Shown piece by piece: positions 48,250 through 59,352 of a DNA stretch of 64,000 nt. Below the pieces are notes generated by a model. It saw nothing but the letters and a program-made list of their open reading frames with translations, made no database searches and was not told the origin of the DNA. The DNA is from Hyphomicrobiales bacterium (GTDB lineage: Bacteria; Pseudomonadota; Alphaproteobacteria; Rhizobiales; Rhizobiaceae): the NCBI GenBank assembly GCA_900473185.1, contig UCKU01000017.1:95245-159244 (forward strand). Direction: 5' to 3'. How positions within the stretch are numbered: the stretch's first letter is position 1; each line of letters begins with the position of its first letter. Position numbers and translations under genes: made by a program.

Positions 48250-49396
48250 TGGCGAGAACATCGAGCAATATCTGCGCTGCATGCTCTCCAGGCGGCCTCT
48301 CTGTCTGCATACGCTGCCAGATGAGCTCGTAGCCTTCCTTCATCGCCTTGAGCTGGTAGGTGTCGGCTGATAGCCTCTCCATCCAGCGCGCAAGGCTTGC
48401 GCCGCGAACGATATCGTTCAGATATTCCGGCACGACCGAGTAGTCGGCGATAAGATTGGGCAGTGCGCCGCTCCAAGTCTTGATGCCTGACGTCAGCATG
48501 CGCATGATCCAGTCGACCTTGTAAGCGGAAACGACGGGGACATCAGCAAGCGCCAGTTCCAGGATCACGGTGCCGGACGCCGCCATGGCCGCATCGGCCT
48601 CGGCGAAGGCCTTCCATTTCGCTTCGGCACCCACAACGATTTCCGGCTTCACCGTCCATCCCGCCGTCATTTCGCGCACAAACGCTTCCTTATGCGTCAC
48701 AGTCGGCAGGATGAAGCGTATCGGTCCATTGCGGGCGACGAGCTCATTGGCGGCGGCCTCGAAATAAGGCAGAAGCTTCTTGATCTCTGAGGAACGCGAG
48801 CCGGGAAGAAGTAGGATCGCACCGTTGCCCGGCTGCCGGCCAGCGCGCAGGCGCCGGGTCTCCAGAAGCGCTGGGTCGGCGATCAGGCGATGTCCGACAT
48901 AGGTGGTCTGCGGCCCGTTGAGGCGCTGCATCGCGGCCGGTTCGAACGGAAGCACAGCCAGCACATGATCGACATAGGCGAGCATGCGCTGCGCGCGATA
49001 TTCCTTCCAGGCCCAGACACTCGGACAAACATAATTGACGACCGGCAAGTCGGGCAGCGCCGTGCGCACCCGCTTGGCGACGCGATGGGTGAAATCCGGG
49101 CTGTCGATGATGAGAAGAATATCGGGCTTTGCCGCAACAATCGCCGCGGTGGTCTGCCGGATAAGGGACCAGAGCTTCGGCAGCTTGGCAAGCACCTGGG
49201 TGATGCCCATGATGGAAAGCTCGGAAAAATCGAAAAGTGATTTCAGCCCCTCGGCCTGCAATCCCTCGCCGCCGACGCCGACGAGTTCGATCGGCCCGGA
49301 ATGGATCTTCCTGAGCCCGGCAATGAGATCGGCACCTAAGAGATCGCCGGAGACTTCGCCGGCTATGACGGCAATCTTCAGCGGTCTATCGCTCAT
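48227..49396 (-). CDS. lpxB: Lipid-A-disaccharide synthase
   Basis: The 389-residue peripheral membrane GT-B glycosyltransferase joins UDP-2,3-diacylglucosamine and lipid X to make the lipid A disaccharide. Markers are 'AGEVSGDLLGADLIAGLR' at the start, 'DSPDFTHRVAKRVR', 'YVCPSVWAWKEYRAQRM', 'LLLPGSRSSEIKKLLPY' and 'AMAASGTVILELALADVPV'. The ATG at 49396 overlaps the lpxI stop (ATGA); an in-frame ATG four codons earlier is less likely. It is the last gene of the lpx operon. Confidence 0.96.
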   Translation of the reverse strand: MSDRPLKIAVIAGEVSGDLLGADLIAGLRKIHSGPIELVGVGGEGLQAEGLKSLFDFSELSIMGITQVLAKLPKLWSLIRQTTAAIVAAKPDILLIIDSPDFTHRVAKRVRTALPDLPVVNYVCPSVWAWKEYRAQRMLAYVDHVLAVLPFEPAAMQRLNGPQTTYVGHRLIADPALLETRRLRAGRQPGNGAILLLPGSRSSEIKKLLPYFEAAANELVARNGPIRFILPTVTHKEAFVREMTAGWTVKPEIVVGAEAKWKAFAEADAAMAASGTVILELALADVPVVSAYKVDWIMRMLTSGIKTWSGALPNLIADYSVVPEYLNDIVRGASLARWMERLSADTYQLKAMKEGYELIWQRMQTERPPGEHAAQILLDVLANKKPGHS

Positions 49397-50274
49397 TGAA
49401 GCCCCCATCCCGGTAAACCCTTGTCGATACCGCAGACAAAAAGACCGTTTTCGTCTGCCGCCTTGATGAGCGCGTCGCGATCAAGCACCAGCGCCCGGCC
49501 GGCTTCGACGGCCACCCCTGCAAGCCCGGCGGCTTTGGCGTTGAGCACGGTGGACACACCGATCGCCGGCAGGTCGGCGCGAATATCCTGCTGCGGCTTG
49601 CTGAGCTTGACCAGCACACCGCGCCGGCGCGGCGATATACGGCCTGCCGCTCTCAGGTTCGCCACACGGTCAAGCATGCCGTCCGTGCCCTCAACGCCCT
49701 CAACAGCGACGACGCGCCCGCCGATCGAGACGGCGCCCTGCCCGATATCCAGACTGCCAAGCACATCCGCGGCCTTGCCTGCGCGCTCTATGTCACGACG
49801 ATCCTCTTCATTGGGCGAAACAGCGCCCAGCGGACCTGCGGTTGCCAGCAGATCCGGTGCAATCTCATGGGCGCCGACGACGCGCAGACCTCGCCCTTCT
49901 ATCAGCTTGATGACCATCTTCAGAACGGTATCGTCGCCGCCCGAAAGCAGCGTACGGATGGCGGCGGGTACCTTGGTCAGAATACGCAGCGTCGGCCGCA
50001 CCTCGCGCCATTCCGGTCGCCGACGGACGCTGCCCGACATGACGACACGGCTCACTCCATACCGCTTGAAAAGCCGATCGAGCGAAGCGAAATCACCGAT
50101 ACCGATCGTGGCGTGGTCGAAACCGTCCCAACGACGGTCGCCCTCATCCTTCAGGATAACGATAACAGGATTTTCGCCAGCCGAACGTGCAGCTTCGGCA
50201 ACATAGGACGGCAGAAGCCCGCCACCGGCAATGATCGCCAGCCGGCCTTCAGCGGTATCGCCGTCGGAAGCCAC
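49393..50274 (-). CDS. lpxI: UDP-2,3-diacylglucosamine pyrophosphatase LpxI
   Basis: The 293-residue LpxI (DUF1009) hydrolyses UDP-2,3-diacylglucosamine to lipid X and UMP, replacing the non-homologous LpxH of enterics. Visible parts are 'RLAIIAGGGLLPSYVAEAAR', 'GEVRPTLRILTKVPAAIRTL'-like helices and the C-terminal domain with 'VVAVEGVEGTDGMLDRV' and 'GVAVEAGRALVLDRDALI'. It sits between lpxA and lpxB, which fixes its role. It starts 3 bases after the lpxA stop. Confidence 0.93.
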   Translation of the reverse strand: MASDGDTAEGRLAIIAGGGLLPSYVAEAARSAGENPVIVILKDEGDRRWDGFDHATIGIGDFASLDRLFKRYGVSRVVMSGSVRRRPEWREVRPTLRILTKVPAAIRTLLSGGDDTVLKMVIKLIEGRGLRVVGAHEIAPDLLATAGPLGAVSPNEEDRRDIERAGKAADVLGSLDIGQGAVSIGGRVVAVEGVEGTDGMLDRVANLRAAGRISPRRRGVLVKLSKPQQDIRADLPAIGVSTVLNAKAAGLAGVAVEAGRALVLDRDALIKAADENGLFVCGIDKGLPGWGLQ

Positions 50275-50277
50275 AGA

Positions 50278-51096
50278 TCAGCCCTTCTGTCCCCGGCTCG
50301 GCGAAGACAGCGCGCGATCGCTTTCGGCCGCGATGAAATCGAGGATCTCGACCACCTGCTCGCAATCGGCATATTCGTCGCGGATTTGGGCTGCATTCTC
50401 GCGGATCGAGCCGGCACCCTCGAAGATCGCCTTATAGGCACGGCGAACCGTGTGAATGACGGCGCGATCGACGCCGGCGCGTGTCATGCCGACGACGTTG
50501 AGGCCGCTCAGAATGCCGGGATTGCCGTTCAGCATGCCGTAGGGAATGACGTCGTAACTCACGGCCGAGAGACCGCCGACAAAGGCATATTTGCCGACTC
50601 GGGTGAACTGGTGCACTGCCGCGCCGCCGCTGATGATTGCGTGATCGCCAACCGAGACGTGGCCAGCCAGCATGACATTATTCGACATGATGACATGGTT
50701 GCCGACGCGGCAATCATGGGCGACATGCGAATAGGCGAGAAAAAGGCTGTTATCACCGATTACCGTCGAACCGCCATGTTCGACGGTGCCGGTGTTCATC
50801 GTAACACCCTCGCGGATCGTGCAGTTGCGGCCGATGATCAGCGACGTGTCGACGGCGCTGTGACGGGCACTTTGCGAGTCGCCACCGATGACGGCCGAAG
50901 GAAATATACGCGTACCGGCGCCGACGGTCGTCAGACCGAGAACCACGACATGGCTGATGAGTTCGACATTGTCGTGAAGCGTGACTTTGGAGCCAACATG
51001 GCAAAACGGTCCGACCACCACGCCTTCACCGACCGTGGCGCCGTCTTCGACCACGGCCATCGGATGGATTCTGGCGCTTTCGGCGATCATGCTCAT
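50278..51096 (-). CDS. lpxA: UDP-N-acetylglucosamine acyltransferase
   Basis: The 272-residue trimeric left-handed beta-helix enzyme adds the first 3-hydroxyacyl chain from ACP to UDP-GlcNAc. Hexapeptide-repeat turns run from '[20 protein letters not shown]' to about residue 190. The catalytic His lies in '[20 protein letters not shown]'. The C-terminal helices are around '[16 protein letters not shown]'. It overlaps fabZ by 4 bases. Confidence 0.97.
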   Translation of the reverse strand: MSMIAESARIHPMAVVEDGATVGEGVVVGPFCHVGSKVTLHDNVELISHVVVLGLTTVGAGTRIFPSAVIGGDSQSARHSAVDTSLIIGRNCTIREGVTMNTGTVEHGGSTVIGDNSLFLAYSHVAHDCRVGNHVIMSNNVMLAGHVSVGDHAIISGGAAVHQFTRVGKYAFVGGLSAVSYDVIPYGMLNGNPGILSGLNVVGMTRAGVDRAVIHTVRRAYKAIFEGAGSIRENAAQIRDEYADCEQVVEILDFIAAESDRALSSPSRGQKG

Positions 51097-51560
51097 GCGT
51101 TGTCCTTACGTACGATCATCGCGCCGATATCGGCCTCAGCGACGAGTGCACCGTCGACCTTTGCGTCGCAATGGAATTTCCAGATATTGCCGCGCTGCTT
51201 GATTTTCTGCACGTGATATTCAACGCGGTCGCCTGGCACGACCGGCTTGCGGAAGCGGGCATTGTCGATCGTCATGAAATAGACGAGGTTGCCGGTCTGG
51301 CCTTCCTTCTTGGCACAGATAGCGCCTGCCGTCTGCGCCATGCCTTCGACAAGCAATACGCCCGGCATGATAGGCGCGTCAGGGAAGTGGCCGGTAAAAT
51401 GCGGTTCGTTGACCGTTACGTTCTTGATGCCCACGGCAGCATTGTCGCCATCGATATTGACGATCTTGTCGACCATCAAAAACGGATAGCGATGCGGCAA
51501 CAGCTTCATAATTTCCATGATGTCTGCCGAAGAAAGCGTGGCGGCTGTTGCTTCAGTCAT
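51093..51560 (-). CDS. fabZ: 3-hydroxyacyl-ACP dehydratase
   Basis: The 155-residue hotdog-fold enzyme dehydrates 3-hydroxyacyl-ACP in fatty-acid elongation. Motifs are '[17 protein letters not shown]' and '[20 protein letters not shown]', with the catalytic His and Glu. GGGAGGCAAGA precedes the ATG at 51560. It overlaps lpxD by 8 bases and lpxA by 4, so lipid A and fatty-acid steps that share 3-hydroxyacyl-ACP are encoded in one operon. Confidence 0.97.
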   Translation of the reverse strand: MTEATAATLSSADIMEIMKLLPHRYPFLMVDKIVNIDGDNAAVGIKNVTVNEPHFTGHFPDAPIMPGVLLVEGMAQTAGAICAKKEGQTGNLVYFMTIDNARFRKPVVPGDRVEYHVQKIKQRGNIWKFHCDAKVDGALVAEADIGAMIVRKDNA

Positions 51561-52614
51561 TCTTGCCTCCCTTTTTTCCGCGCGCCCCTGATTTTGCCAT
51601 GAGCTGTGCAACATATTTCAGATAGTCATTTAGAGGACGTGCCGGTATTCCGCCATAGCGGCCGCCAGCAGCAAGATCGGTCATGACACCACTTTTTGCA
51701 GCGATCTGCGCGCCATCGCCAATGGTGATATGTCCCTTTAAACCAACCTGTCCACCGATCTGCACACCATCGCCGATGATAGTGCTGCCGGCCATGCCGA
51801 CCTGCGAAACGACGGCGCAATGGCGACCGATACGGACGTTGTGGCCGATTTGCACCTGATTGTCGATCTTGGTTCCCTCGCCGATGACGGTGTCGTCCAT
51901 GGCGCCGCGATCGATCGTTGTATTGGCGCCGATCTCCACGTTGTCCTGGATGATAACGCGACCGATCTGCACGATCTTGATCATGCCACGCGGACCTGGC
52001 GCATAGCCGAACCCATCCTGACCGATACGGACACCGTTATGAATGATGACGCCATTTCCGAGGAGTGCACACAGAATGCTCACACCAGTTGCGATGGAGC
52101 AATTGCGGCCAATCTTGACGTTGGGACCGATGATCGACTGAGCGCCGATGCGCGTTCCCTCACCGATCTCCGCACCGGGGCCGATGATCGCCATTGGCTC
52201 TACAATCACGCCCTTCTCAAGCCGCGCGGTCGGATCAATAATAGCGCTCGGCGCGATCTCCGTCTCGCCGGACGAAAACGTCACCGGCCTGAGAGCCGCA
52301 GGATAGAGATACCCGCCGGCCATCGCGAAGGCAGCATGCGGATTGGAGGAAATCACTACGGGGATATGCGGCGGCACCAGCTCAGCCAGTGCCTTGTCGC
52401 AAATCACGGCCGAAGCCTCGCAGGTCAGAAACTCGTCCCGGTTACGGCGAGAGAGGATATAACAAATATCCCCTACCTGCGCCCTAGCGATGGGAGAGAC
52501 CGAGCGGATGATGACATCGCCATGAGCGGAATTGCCAAGCTCTGCCCCAAGAAATTGCGCTAACTCAGCAAGTCTCACGCCTTCATGGGGCAGAAAAAAA
52601 GTATTTTGCTCCAT
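51553..52614 (-). CDS. lpxD: UDP-3-O-acylglucosamine N-acyltransferase
   Basis: The 353-residue left-handed beta-helix enzyme adds the second 3-hydroxyacyl chain in lipid A synthesis. It has an N-terminal uridine-binding domain (about 1-105), hexapeptide repeats from about 110, and the catalytic His in '[20 protein letters not shown]'. The C-terminal helix is '[14 protein letters not shown]'. ATG at 52614 was chosen (GGAG at good spacing); a TTG two codons earlier is also in frame. It follows bamA by 50 bases. Confidence 0.96.
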   Translation of the reverse strand: MEQNTFFLPHEGVRLAELAQFLGAELGNSAHGDVIIRSVSPIARAQVGDICYILSRRNRDEFLTCEASAVICDKALAELVPPHIPVVISSNPHAAFAMAGGYLYPAALRPVTFSSGETEIAPSAIIDPTARLEKGVIVEPMAIIGPGAEIGEGTRIGAQSIIGPNVKIGRNCSIATGVSILCALLGNGVIIHNGVRIGQDGFGYAPGPRGMIKIVQIGRVIIQDNVEIGANTTIDRGAMDDTVIGEGTKIDNQVQIGHNVRIGRHCAVVSQVGMAGSTIIGDGVQIGGQVGLKGHITIGDGAQIAAKSGVMTDLAAGGRYGGIPARPLNDYLKYVAQLMAKSGARGKKGGKND

Positions 52615-52664
52615 CGGCAAAACTCCAGAACGGAATTGAAATTTACAGTTCCGGACTGCCGATA

Positions 52665-55013
52665 TCAGAATTGGTTGTTAATGCCAAACTTGAAGCGCTG
52701 GGTCTTGTCGAAGTCTTCCTTCACGACCGGGATCGCGTAGTCGACACGCAGTGCACCGAAGGGTGACTGCCAGATAAGGCCGAGGCCAACAGAAGCACGC
52801 AGCTGCGCGTCCGTACCCTGCGCAGTATCCGAACCGAGAAGCTCGACATCGTTGCCAAACAGCGTGCCAGCATCTGCGAAGACTGCACCGCGCAGGTTGA
52901 AGTCACGCGGGAAGCCCGGCATCGGGAAAGTCGCTTCCGCAGAAGCAGTGAAGTAAGTCGTGCCACCAAGCGGGTCATCCGGGTTGGTGATACGCGGGCC
53001 GATACCCTTGTTTTCGAAGCCGCGGATATCGGAATTGGTCAGCGTGAACTGGTCGAAGACGTTCAGGTGATCACCGAAGCCGACAACGTAGCCTGCCGAT
53101 GCCGAAACCGAACCGATGATGTCGGCGTCGTCTGCGAGCAGATGATAGTAACGGGCCTTACCGTAAATCTTGTAGTATTGGGAGTCGCCGCCGAGGCCGG
53201 CAATTTCCTGCGTCGCAGTAGCGTAGATACCTTCACGCGGCAGGACGGTATCGTCAAGCGTATTGTAGGTCAGCGTCTGCGATATGGAAGACCGCGTCCA
53301 CGGGCTTTCGTTGACCAGGTTTTGATAGGTAGCGGACAAATCGGCCAGACTGCTTCCGCTAGAATCGTACTTCATCTGCTTGTAATTATAGCGGAACGTC
53401 GTCGCCAGATCTTCGGTGATCGGCGCCGTTACGCGCAGAACACCGCTGGTTTCCTGGTAATCGTAGTTGTCGTTGCTCGACGTCTCGCTGTGATTGACGT
53501 CGAAACCGGCGGCAAGGCGATAACCGAGGAAGTAGGGCTCGGTGAAGTTAATACCGTAAGCGCGCGAGCCTTCCTGACCGCCACCGGCCGAAATGCGGAT
53601 ATACTGGCCGCGGCCGAGGAAGTTCTTCTCTTCGATCGAAGCTTCGAGCAACAGACCGTCGCCGCCGGCCGCATAACCGGCACCGATACCAAACGAACCG
53701 GTTGACTGATCCTGCACGTCGACGACGATGACGACACGATCAGGCGAACTGCCAGGCTGGGTCGAAATGTTGACTGAGGAGAAGTAGCCGAGCGCTTCAA
53801 GACGGCGCTTCGCGCGGGTGATCATCTGCTGATTGAAAGCGTCGCCTTCGCTGAGATCGAACTCGCGGCGAATGACGTAATCGCGCGTGCGGCTGTTGCC
53901 GCGGATTTCGATACGCTCGACATAGGCGCGCTCGCCCTGGTCGACGAGGTATTCGACGCCGATCGTATTGTTGTTCAGGTCGCGGTTGCCGCGCGGCGTG
54001 ACGCGCGCGAAGGGATAACCGGCAGAAGCAACCTGATCCGAAATCGCCTCGATGGACTTCTGGACTTCCTTGGCGTTGTAGACCTGACCTTCGCGAGTTC
54101 TGACCAGCCCCTGTAGCTGCTGGGCATCGACACCTTCGACGGTCGACTGAACGCTGACCGCGCCGAAGTCATAACGCGGGCCTTCTTCGATATTGAAGGT
54201 CAGCGTGTACTTGTTCGTCGCTTCATCGAAAGCGGCATCGGAAGAAACGATGCGCATGTCGGCATAACCACGATTGTAATAGAACTGGCGCAGCGCATCT
54301 TCATCAGCATGCAGCTTATCTTCGTTGTAGACGTCCTTGCGGGTCAGGAACGAGAGGAAGTTCGAACGCTTGGTCTGAATAACAGCGGCGAGACGGCCGG
54401 CGCTATAGGCCTGGTTGCCAACGAAATTGATGGCGTCGATCTTGGTGCGGTCGCCTTCATTGATGACGAAAGCGAGGTTGACGCGACCCTCGCCAAGCGG
54501 AACGACCTGCGTCGTCACTTCGACTTCGCTGCGGCCGGTAGCGGCATAGGCTTCCTTGATCGCCGCGATATCGGACTGGATCTGCGCATCGTTATAAGGA
54601 CCAGCGGCATGCGTCTTGACGACGGCTGCCAGCTTATCGTCCTTGACCTTCCGGTTGCCGTTAAAGACGACCTGGTTGACGAGCTGCGCTTCCTGAACGT
54701 TGACGACGAGGGTGCTACCGGAAACCGAAATCTTGACATCGGAGAAGTAACCGGTGCCGTAAAGCTGCTTTACGGAGTCGTCGATATCGGTGTTGGAGAA
54801 GCTTTTGCCGGGAGTAATGGTGAGGTTCGACCGGACGGCCTCAGCACCGACGCGGCTTGCACCGCGCACGTCGATCCGCTGAATGACGGCAGCTTCCGCA
54901 GCCGTAGCCGAAACGAAAGTCAAAGCACCTGCGCCGGAAGCAACAACACTAGCAGACAGCGCAATCGCCGATACTGCGTTCAAAAACCTTGAACCAGCCT
55001 TCATTTCACCCAT
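52665..55013 (-). CDS. bamA: Outer membrane protein assembly factor BamA
   Basis: The 782-residue Omp85-family insertase of the outer membrane has a signal peptide (Ala/Ser/Val-rich, cleaved after about 'ATAAEA'). Five POTRA domains follow (about 45-430, the first with '[19 protein letters not shown]'), then a 16-strand barrel ending in '...[10 protein letters not shown]' with the typical aromatic last residue. The barrel has the conserved 'VRGF'-like element, here '[13 protein letters not shown]'. It is in the rseP-bamA-lpxD order common to proteobacteria. A start at the third downstream Met (MKAG) is also possible. Confidence 0.96.
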   Translation of the reverse strand: MGEMKAGSRFLNAVSAIALSASVVASGAGALTFVSATAAEAAVIQRIDVRGASRVGAEAVRSNLTITPGKSFSNTDIDDSVKQLYGTGYFSDVKISVSGSTLVVNVQEAQLVNQVVFNGNRKVKDDKLAAVVKTHAAGPYNDAQIQSDIAAIKEAYAATGRSEVEVTTQVVPLGEGRVNLAFVINEGDRTKIDAINFVGNQAYSAGRLAAVIQTKRSNFLSFLTRKDVYNEDKLHADEDALRQFYYNRGYADMRIVSSDAAFDEATNKYTLTFNIEEGPRYDFGAVSVQSTVEGVDAQQLQGLVRTREGQVYNAKEVQKSIEAISDQVASAGYPFARVTPRGNRDLNNNTIGVEYLVDQGERAYVERIEIRGNSRTRDYVIRREFDLSEGDAFNQQMITRAKRRLEALGYFSSVNISTQPGSSPDRVVIVVDVQDQSTGSFGIGAGYAAGGDGLLLEASIEEKNFLGRGQYIRISAGGGQEGSRAYGINFTEPYFLGYRLAAGFDVNHSETSSNDNYDYQETSGVLRVTAPITEDLATTFRYNYKQMKYDSSGSSLADLSATYQNLVNESPWTRSSISQTLTYNTLDDTVLPREGIYATATQEIAGLGGDSQYYKIYGKARYYHLLADDADIIGSVSASAGYVVGFGDHLNVFDQFTLTNSDIRGFENKGIGPRITNPDDPLGGTTYFTASAEATFPMPGFPRDFNLRGAVFADAGTLFGNDVELLGSDTAQGTDAQLRASVGLGLIWQSPFGALRVDYAIPVVKEDFDKTQRFKFGINNQF

Positions 55014-55206
55014 TACCTTTTTTTCCCTCGTCTCCGGCCCCAGGGGACCCCCCGATTCCGGCCACGTGTGTCGTTTTACCCGCTTTTGACATACAAGCAA
55101 GGGAGCTCGTTAATTTCTGTTTACTTCATTTCGAAGCGTGACCCATTCGCCACTACAGCTTTGAAACATCGTAAATAAACAGTAATTTTCCCTATCTTTT
55201 TACGCG

Positions 55207-56340
55207 CTAGCCGATGAGCGCGCTAATGTCATTCCAGGTGGCAAAAACCATTAATGTAAGCACCATGGCCAGGCCAATGCGAAACGCAATTTCCTGAGCC
55301 GAAGAACCCAGCGGTCTTCCCCTAACCGCTTCCACCGCATAGAACATCAGGTGGCCGCCATCAAGTACCGGAACCGGCATCAAATTCAGCAATCCAATCG
55401 AAACTGACAAAACCGCAGCAAGCTGCAGCAACGCGCCTATTCCAAGCGTAGCCATCTGGCCCGAAGCTTGCGCCACGCGGATCGGACCACCCAATTGGTC
55501 GGCTTTCATCGATCCATTGAGCAAATTGCCGATATATTTGAAGGTGCCCGTCACGATATGCCACGTCTGCGTCACGCCTTCGTTCAGTGCCTGAAGCGGC
55601 GTATAGGTCTGCAGACGGAAGTGGCCAACCTCTTCGTTCGTAACGATCCCGATCAGACCAACCTCGATCTTGTTGCCGAACTGGTCGGTGATATCGGTGC
55701 GCTGCGGCACCATCGGCAGGTCCATCTTCTCGCCGTTGCGCTCAATGGTCACGACGATGTTCTGGTTCGGACGGATGCTGACATAACGCCGCACGTCGTC
55801 GAAAGTCTGAACCTTGGTGCCATCGATTGAGACGAGCAGGTCGCCCGGCAGTACGCCGGCTGCCGCGGCAGCACTGTCCGGCTTCACTTCGGCGACAACG
55901 GGATCGGACACCGTGCGGCCATAGACCGCGAAAAGAACCGTGAAGATGGCAATGGCCAGGATGAAGTTGGCGATCGGGCCGGCTGCGACGGTTGCGGCGC
56001 GCTTCCAAAGCTTTGCGCCGGCGAAGGAACGCTCGCGCTCCTCATCCGTCATCGCGGCGAGCCTGTCCGTATCCGGCTTGCTGGACGCATCCTCATCGCC
56101 GAAAAAGCGAACATAGCCGCCGAGCGGGATCGCCGATATCTTCCACCGCGTTCCGTGGCGATCGGTGAAACCGACGATCTCCGGGCCAAAGCCTACGGAA
56201 AAGGCAAGGATACGGATACCGCTCCAGCGCCCGACGAGATAGTGGCCCATCTCATGCACGAAGACGAGCAGCGACAGCACGATAACGAAGGGGACGATGT
56301 AGCCCGTCAAAAAACCGAATATGCCGGTCACCGCTTCCAT
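55207..56340 (-). CDS. rseP: Site-2 protease RseP (M50 family)
   Basis: The 377-residue inner-membrane zinc protease cleaves anti-sigma factors and signal-peptide remnants within the membrane. The HExxH zinc site is in 'FVHEMGHYLVGRWSG', the PDZ domain is around 'KPDSAAAAAGVLPGDLLVSI', and the C-terminal metal ligand is in 'LNLMPVPVLDGGHLMFY'. It has four hydrophobic segments. It lies between bamA (193 bp away, where the bamA promoter probably lies) and cdsA. Confidence 0.95.
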   Translation of the reverse strand: MEAVTGIFGFLTGYIVPFVIVLSLLVFVHEMGHYLVGRWSGIRILAFSVGFGPEIVGFTDRHGTRWKISAIPLGGYVRFFGDEDASSKPDTDRLAAMTDEERERSFAGAKLWKRAATVAAGPIANFILAIAIFTVLFAVYGRTVSDPVVAEVKPDSAAAAAGVLPGDLLVSIDGTKVQTFDDVRRYVSIRPNQNIVVTIERNGEKMDLPMVPQRTDITDQFGNKIEVGLIGIVTNEEVGHFRLQTYTPLQALNEGVTQTWHIVTGTFKYIGNLLNGSMKADQLGGPIRVAQASGQMATLGIGALLQLAAVLSVSIGLLNLMPVPVLDGGHLMFYAVEAVRGRPLGSSAQEIAFRIGLAMVLTLMVFATWNDISALIG

Positions 56341-56369
56341 GACTTCCTTCTTCTATCTGGCCGTAATGA

Positions 56370-57200
56370 TCAAAGGCCGAACAATGCCGCACCGAGCGAC
56401 GTCGTTCCGCCGCCCTTTATCAGCGAAAAAAGGCCAGCAAGCAAGAACGCTGAAAAACAGGCAAAAATCAGTCCATCGACGCGATCCATGACGCCGCCAT
56501 GCCCCGGAATGAGACGGCTGGAGTCCTTCACGCCGAATTTTCGCTTGATGAAGCTTTCGAAAAGATCGCCTGACTGGCTGAAGACGGACAGGACGAGCGC
56601 GATCACCGCGGCGCGATCCAGGGCTTCCGGAATTAAAAAATGGATAATGACAGCTCCGGCGATGACGGCCGAAATGGCGCCACCGACTGCGCCCGACCAG
56701 GTCTTGCCGGGCGATATGCGCGGAGCAAGCTTTGGACCGCCAAGCGCACGCCCGACGAAATAGGCGAGAATATCGGTCGCCCAGACCACGGCGAAGATGA
56801 AGAGCATCGCGTAGAGGCCAAGGGCTTCATCGCCGCGGATCGCGGCAAGCGCCAATCCGGTGCCGCCAGCATATAGAAGCCCCGGCGCGAACCAGCGGCT
56901 GGCACGATGCAGGAAGATCATGGCAATGCCGACCGCGGTCAGTGCAATCAGCATTCCGAACGCATATTCGAACGCACCCGCCAGAACGAGCAGGGCGACC
57001 AGCACCTCACCCACCCAGCCGAGCACGTTGGTCACCGGATCGCGCACAATACCTGTGATCGTCGACCATTCGTAATAGATCAGAAGCGCAATCGCCGCCG
57101 CCACGATGCGGAAGATAAAGCCGCCATACCAGGTGGCGGCAAGAACGATGATCGCGAGAATCAGGCCTGAAACGATGCGGAGCTTCAGTTCCTGCTTCAT
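56370..57200 (-). CDS. cdsA: Phosphatidate cytidylyltransferase
   Basis: The 276-residue polytopic inner-membrane enzyme makes CDP-diacylglycerol, the precursor of all phospholipids. About eight hydrophobic segments are present. The CDS signature is 'SFIKRKFGVKDSSRLIPGHG'. It shares one base with uppS (the CDS stop/start overlap at 57200) and is followed by rseP after 29 bases. Confidence 0.96.
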   Translation of the reverse strand: MKQELKLRIVSGLILAIIVLAATWYGGFIFRIVAAAIALLIYYEWSTITGIVRDPVTNVLGWVGEVLVALLVLAGAFEYAFGMLIALTAVGIAMIFLHRASRWFAPGLLYAGGTGLALAAIRGDEALGLYAMLFIFAVVWATDILAYFVGRALGGPKLAPRISPGKTWSGAVGGAISAVIAGAVIIHFLIPEALDRAAVIALVLSVFSQSGDLFESFIKRKFGVKDSSRLIPGHGGVMDRVDGLIFACFSAFLLAGLFSLIKGGGTTSLGAALFGL

Positions 57201-57943
57201 CAGGTGTTCACTGCAGCGGCCTGCGCGGTAAGACCGCCGAAGCGGCGATCGCGCGAGGCAAATTTCTCAAGCGCCGACAGGAAGAGCTCGCGGCTGAAAT
57301 CCGGCCAGTATTCCGGCAGGAAAACGAACTCCGAATACGCGGCCTGCCACAAAAGGAAATTGGACAGCCGCTCTTCGCCGCTGGTGCGGATGATGAGGTC
57401 AGGATCGGGGATGCCGGCTGTATCGAGCCGGGCGTCGATTAGCGCTGGGGTGATATCCTGCGATCTGAGGCGCCCCTCCTCCACATCCTTGGCGAGGCTC
57501 ATCATGGCGCGGGCTATCTCATCGCGAGAACCGTAGTTGAAGGCGATGACGAGTGTCAGTGCCGTATTGGCCTTGGTCGTCTCCTCGGCTTCCAGCAGAA
57601 GCTTGAGGATATCGCTGCGCAGGTTGACGCGGTCACCGATCACCCTGATGCGCACATTCTGCCGATGAAGTTCGGCGAGGTCGCTACGGATGAAGGCCTT
57701 CAGCAGGCCAAGAAGGTCAGTGACCTCAGCCTCCGGGCGACGCCAGTTCTCCGAGGAGAAGGCAAAGAGCGTCAGGTATTTGATGCCAAGATCGCCGGCA
57801 GTGCGCACGGTCTGGCGAACGGTCTCGACCGCCCTGCGGTGTCCCATCGTTCGCGGCAGGCCGCGCTGCTTTGCCCAACGACCGTTGCCATCCATGATGA
57901 TCGCGACGTGTTCTGGCGCAGTCAAAAATGAGGTTTCCGACAT
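57200..57943 (-). CDS. uppS: Undecaprenyl diphosphate synthase
   Basis: The 247-residue cis-prenyltransferase makes the C55 carrier lipid for peptidoglycan and O-antigen. Motifs are '[20 protein letters not shown]' and '[18 protein letters not shown]' with '[13 protein letters not shown]'. The start MSETSF was chosen over an upstream ATG at 58015 because the extra 24 residues are basic and non-homologous. It lies between frr and cdsA in the usual order. Confidence 0.96.
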   Translation of the reverse strand: MSETSFLTAPEHVAIIMDGNGRWAKQRGLPRTMGHRRAVETVRQTVRTAGDLGIKYLTLFAFSSENWRRPEAEVTDLLGLLKAFIRSDLAELHRQNVRIRVIGDRVNLRSDILKLLLEAEETTKANTALTLVIAFNYGSRDEIARAMMSLAKDVEEGRLRSQDITPALIDARLDTAGIPDPDLIIRTSGEERLSNFLLWQAAYSEFVFLPEYWPDFSRELFLSALEKFASRDRRFGGLTAQAAAVNT

Positions 57944-57980
57944 TTTCCGTTCGGTCTTTCTTGGCAAGGACGCAAGTATA

Positions 57981-58541
57981 CTAGACTTGCATGATTTCCT
58001 TTTCTTTCTCGCCAAGCAAGCGGTCGATTTCCAAAATCGTCTCGTCCGTCATTTTCTGAACGCGTTCCGACTGTGCCCGGCTTTCGTCCTGGCCGATTAC
58101 GCCATCCTTTTCGGCTTTCTTAAGGCCGTCCATGCCGTCGCGGCGAACATGGCGAATCGCAACCTTGCTCTTCTCCGAATATTCGTGCGCGACCTTGACG
58201 AGCGACTTGCGGCGCTCTTCGTTGAGTTCCGGCAGCGGGATGCGAAGGTTCTGGCCGTCGACGATCGGGTTCAGACCGAGATTCGATTCGCGAATCGAAC
58301 GATCCACGGCGCCGACCATGCTCTTGTCCCAGACGGATACCGTCAACATGCGCGGCTCCGGCACAGTGATGTTGGCGACCTGGTTCAGCGGCATGCGCGA
58401 ACCATAGGCTTCAACCGTCACCGGGTCGAGAATGTTGGCCGAAGCCCGGCCCGTACGCAGCGATGCAATGTCGCTCTTGAACGCGGAAATGGCACCATCC
58501 ATGCGGCGCTTCAGTTCCTTGATATCGATACCTTCACTCAT
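57981..58541 (-). CDS. frr: Ribosome recycling factor
   Basis: The 186-residue factor splits post-termination ribosomes with EF-G. It is a three-helix bundle plus core, with '[20 protein letters not shown]' early and '[20 protein letters not shown]' later. ATG at 58541 was chosen since GGGAG lies 7 bases before it, while the ATG at 58547 is too close. It follows pyrH, the conserved pair. Confidence 0.97.
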   Translation of the reverse strand: MSEGIDIKELKRRMDGAISAFKSDIASLRTGRASANILDPVTVEAYGSRMPLNQVANITVPEPRMLTVSVWDKSMVGAVDRSIRESNLGLNPIVDGQNLRIPLPELNEERRKSLVKVAHEYSEKSKVAIRHVRRDGMDGLKKAEKDGVIGQDESRAQSERVQKMTDETILEIDRLLGEKEKEIMQV

Positions 58542-58592
58542 GTCCATGCTCCCGTATCAGAAGATTTGCGCCGGCAACCGCGCAGCTCCCTA

Positions 58593-59315
58593 TCAGTTGT
58601 CGGATACGATGGTCTTGAGACCACCACCCGTCAAGATTTCAGCGAAACGTCCCTTCTCGTGGATCGAGAAAACAACGATCGGAATGGAATTCTCGCGTGC
58701 GAGCGCAACAGCAGCGACGTCCATAACGGCGAGGCCCCGGTCGAGAACCTCCTTGTGGGTCAGATGGTCGAAACGCGTCGCCTCCGGATCCTTCTTCGGA
58801 TCGGCTGTATAGATCCCGTCCACCTGCGTGCCCTTGAAGATCGCCTGAGCGCCCATTTCGGCGGCGCGAAGGGCTGCAGCAGAATCGGTGGTGAAGAAAG
58901 GGTTGCCGGTACCGCCGGCAAAGATCACCACCCTGCCCAGCGACAGGTGATACAGCGTGGCGCGCTGAGAGAAGCTCTCGCAGATTTCCGGCATGGAAAT
59001 GGCCGACAGAACCACCGTGTCAATGTTGAGCTTGCGCAGCGAGGTCGCGAGCGCGAGCGCGTTGATGACGGTGCCGAGCATGCCCATGTGGTCGCCGGTG
59101 ACACGGTCGCCGCCCTTGGACGCAACCGCCACGCCGCGGAAAATGTTACCCCCGCCAATGACGACGCCGACCTCGACGCCCATCTGCCGTGCATCGGCGA
59201 TGTCTGACGCGATGCGGTCCGCTACCGCGACGTCGATCCCGAAGCCCTGGCTACCCATCATGGCTTCCCCGGAAGCCTTGAGTAGAACACGTTTATAGAT
59301 TGGTTCCGACGTCAT
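58593..59315 (-). CDS. pyrH: UMP kinase
   Basis: The 240-residue hexameric amino-acid-kinase-fold enzyme phosphorylates UMP to UDP. Motifs are 'VLLKASGEAMMG' at the N-terminus, 'GVVIGGGNIFRG', and 'FAGGTGNPFFTTDSAAALRA'. It is separated from tsf by a 95-bp gap with a striking 14-bp hairpin that may adjust the tsf:pyrH ratio. Confidence 0.97.
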   Translation of the reverse strand: MTSEPIYKRVLLKASGEAMMGSQGFGIDVAVADRIASDIADARQMGVEVGVVIGGGNIFRGVAVASKGGDRVTGDHMGMLGTVINALALATSLRKLNIDTVVLSAISMPEICESFSQRATLYHLSLGRVVIFAGGTGNPFFTTDSAAALRAAEMGAQAIFKGTQVDGIYTADPKKDPEATRFDHLTHKEVLDRGLAVMDVAAVALARENSIPIVVFSIHEKGRFAEILTGGGLKTIVSDN

Positions 59316-59352
59316 GTTGGCTCCTCGTATATTGCCGCAATTGCCCGATACA

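Noticed and set aside
50278-52614. Periodic hexapeptide pattern considered as a DNA repeat
   Set aside because: The periodicity is protein-level, from the left-handed beta-helix of LpxA and LpxD, and there is no DNA-level tandem repeat.
57690-59207. Plus-strand open frame (505 codons) opposite uppS, frr and pyrH
   Set aside because: It crosses three well-supported minus-strand genes and their gaps, so it cannot be a conserved gene.
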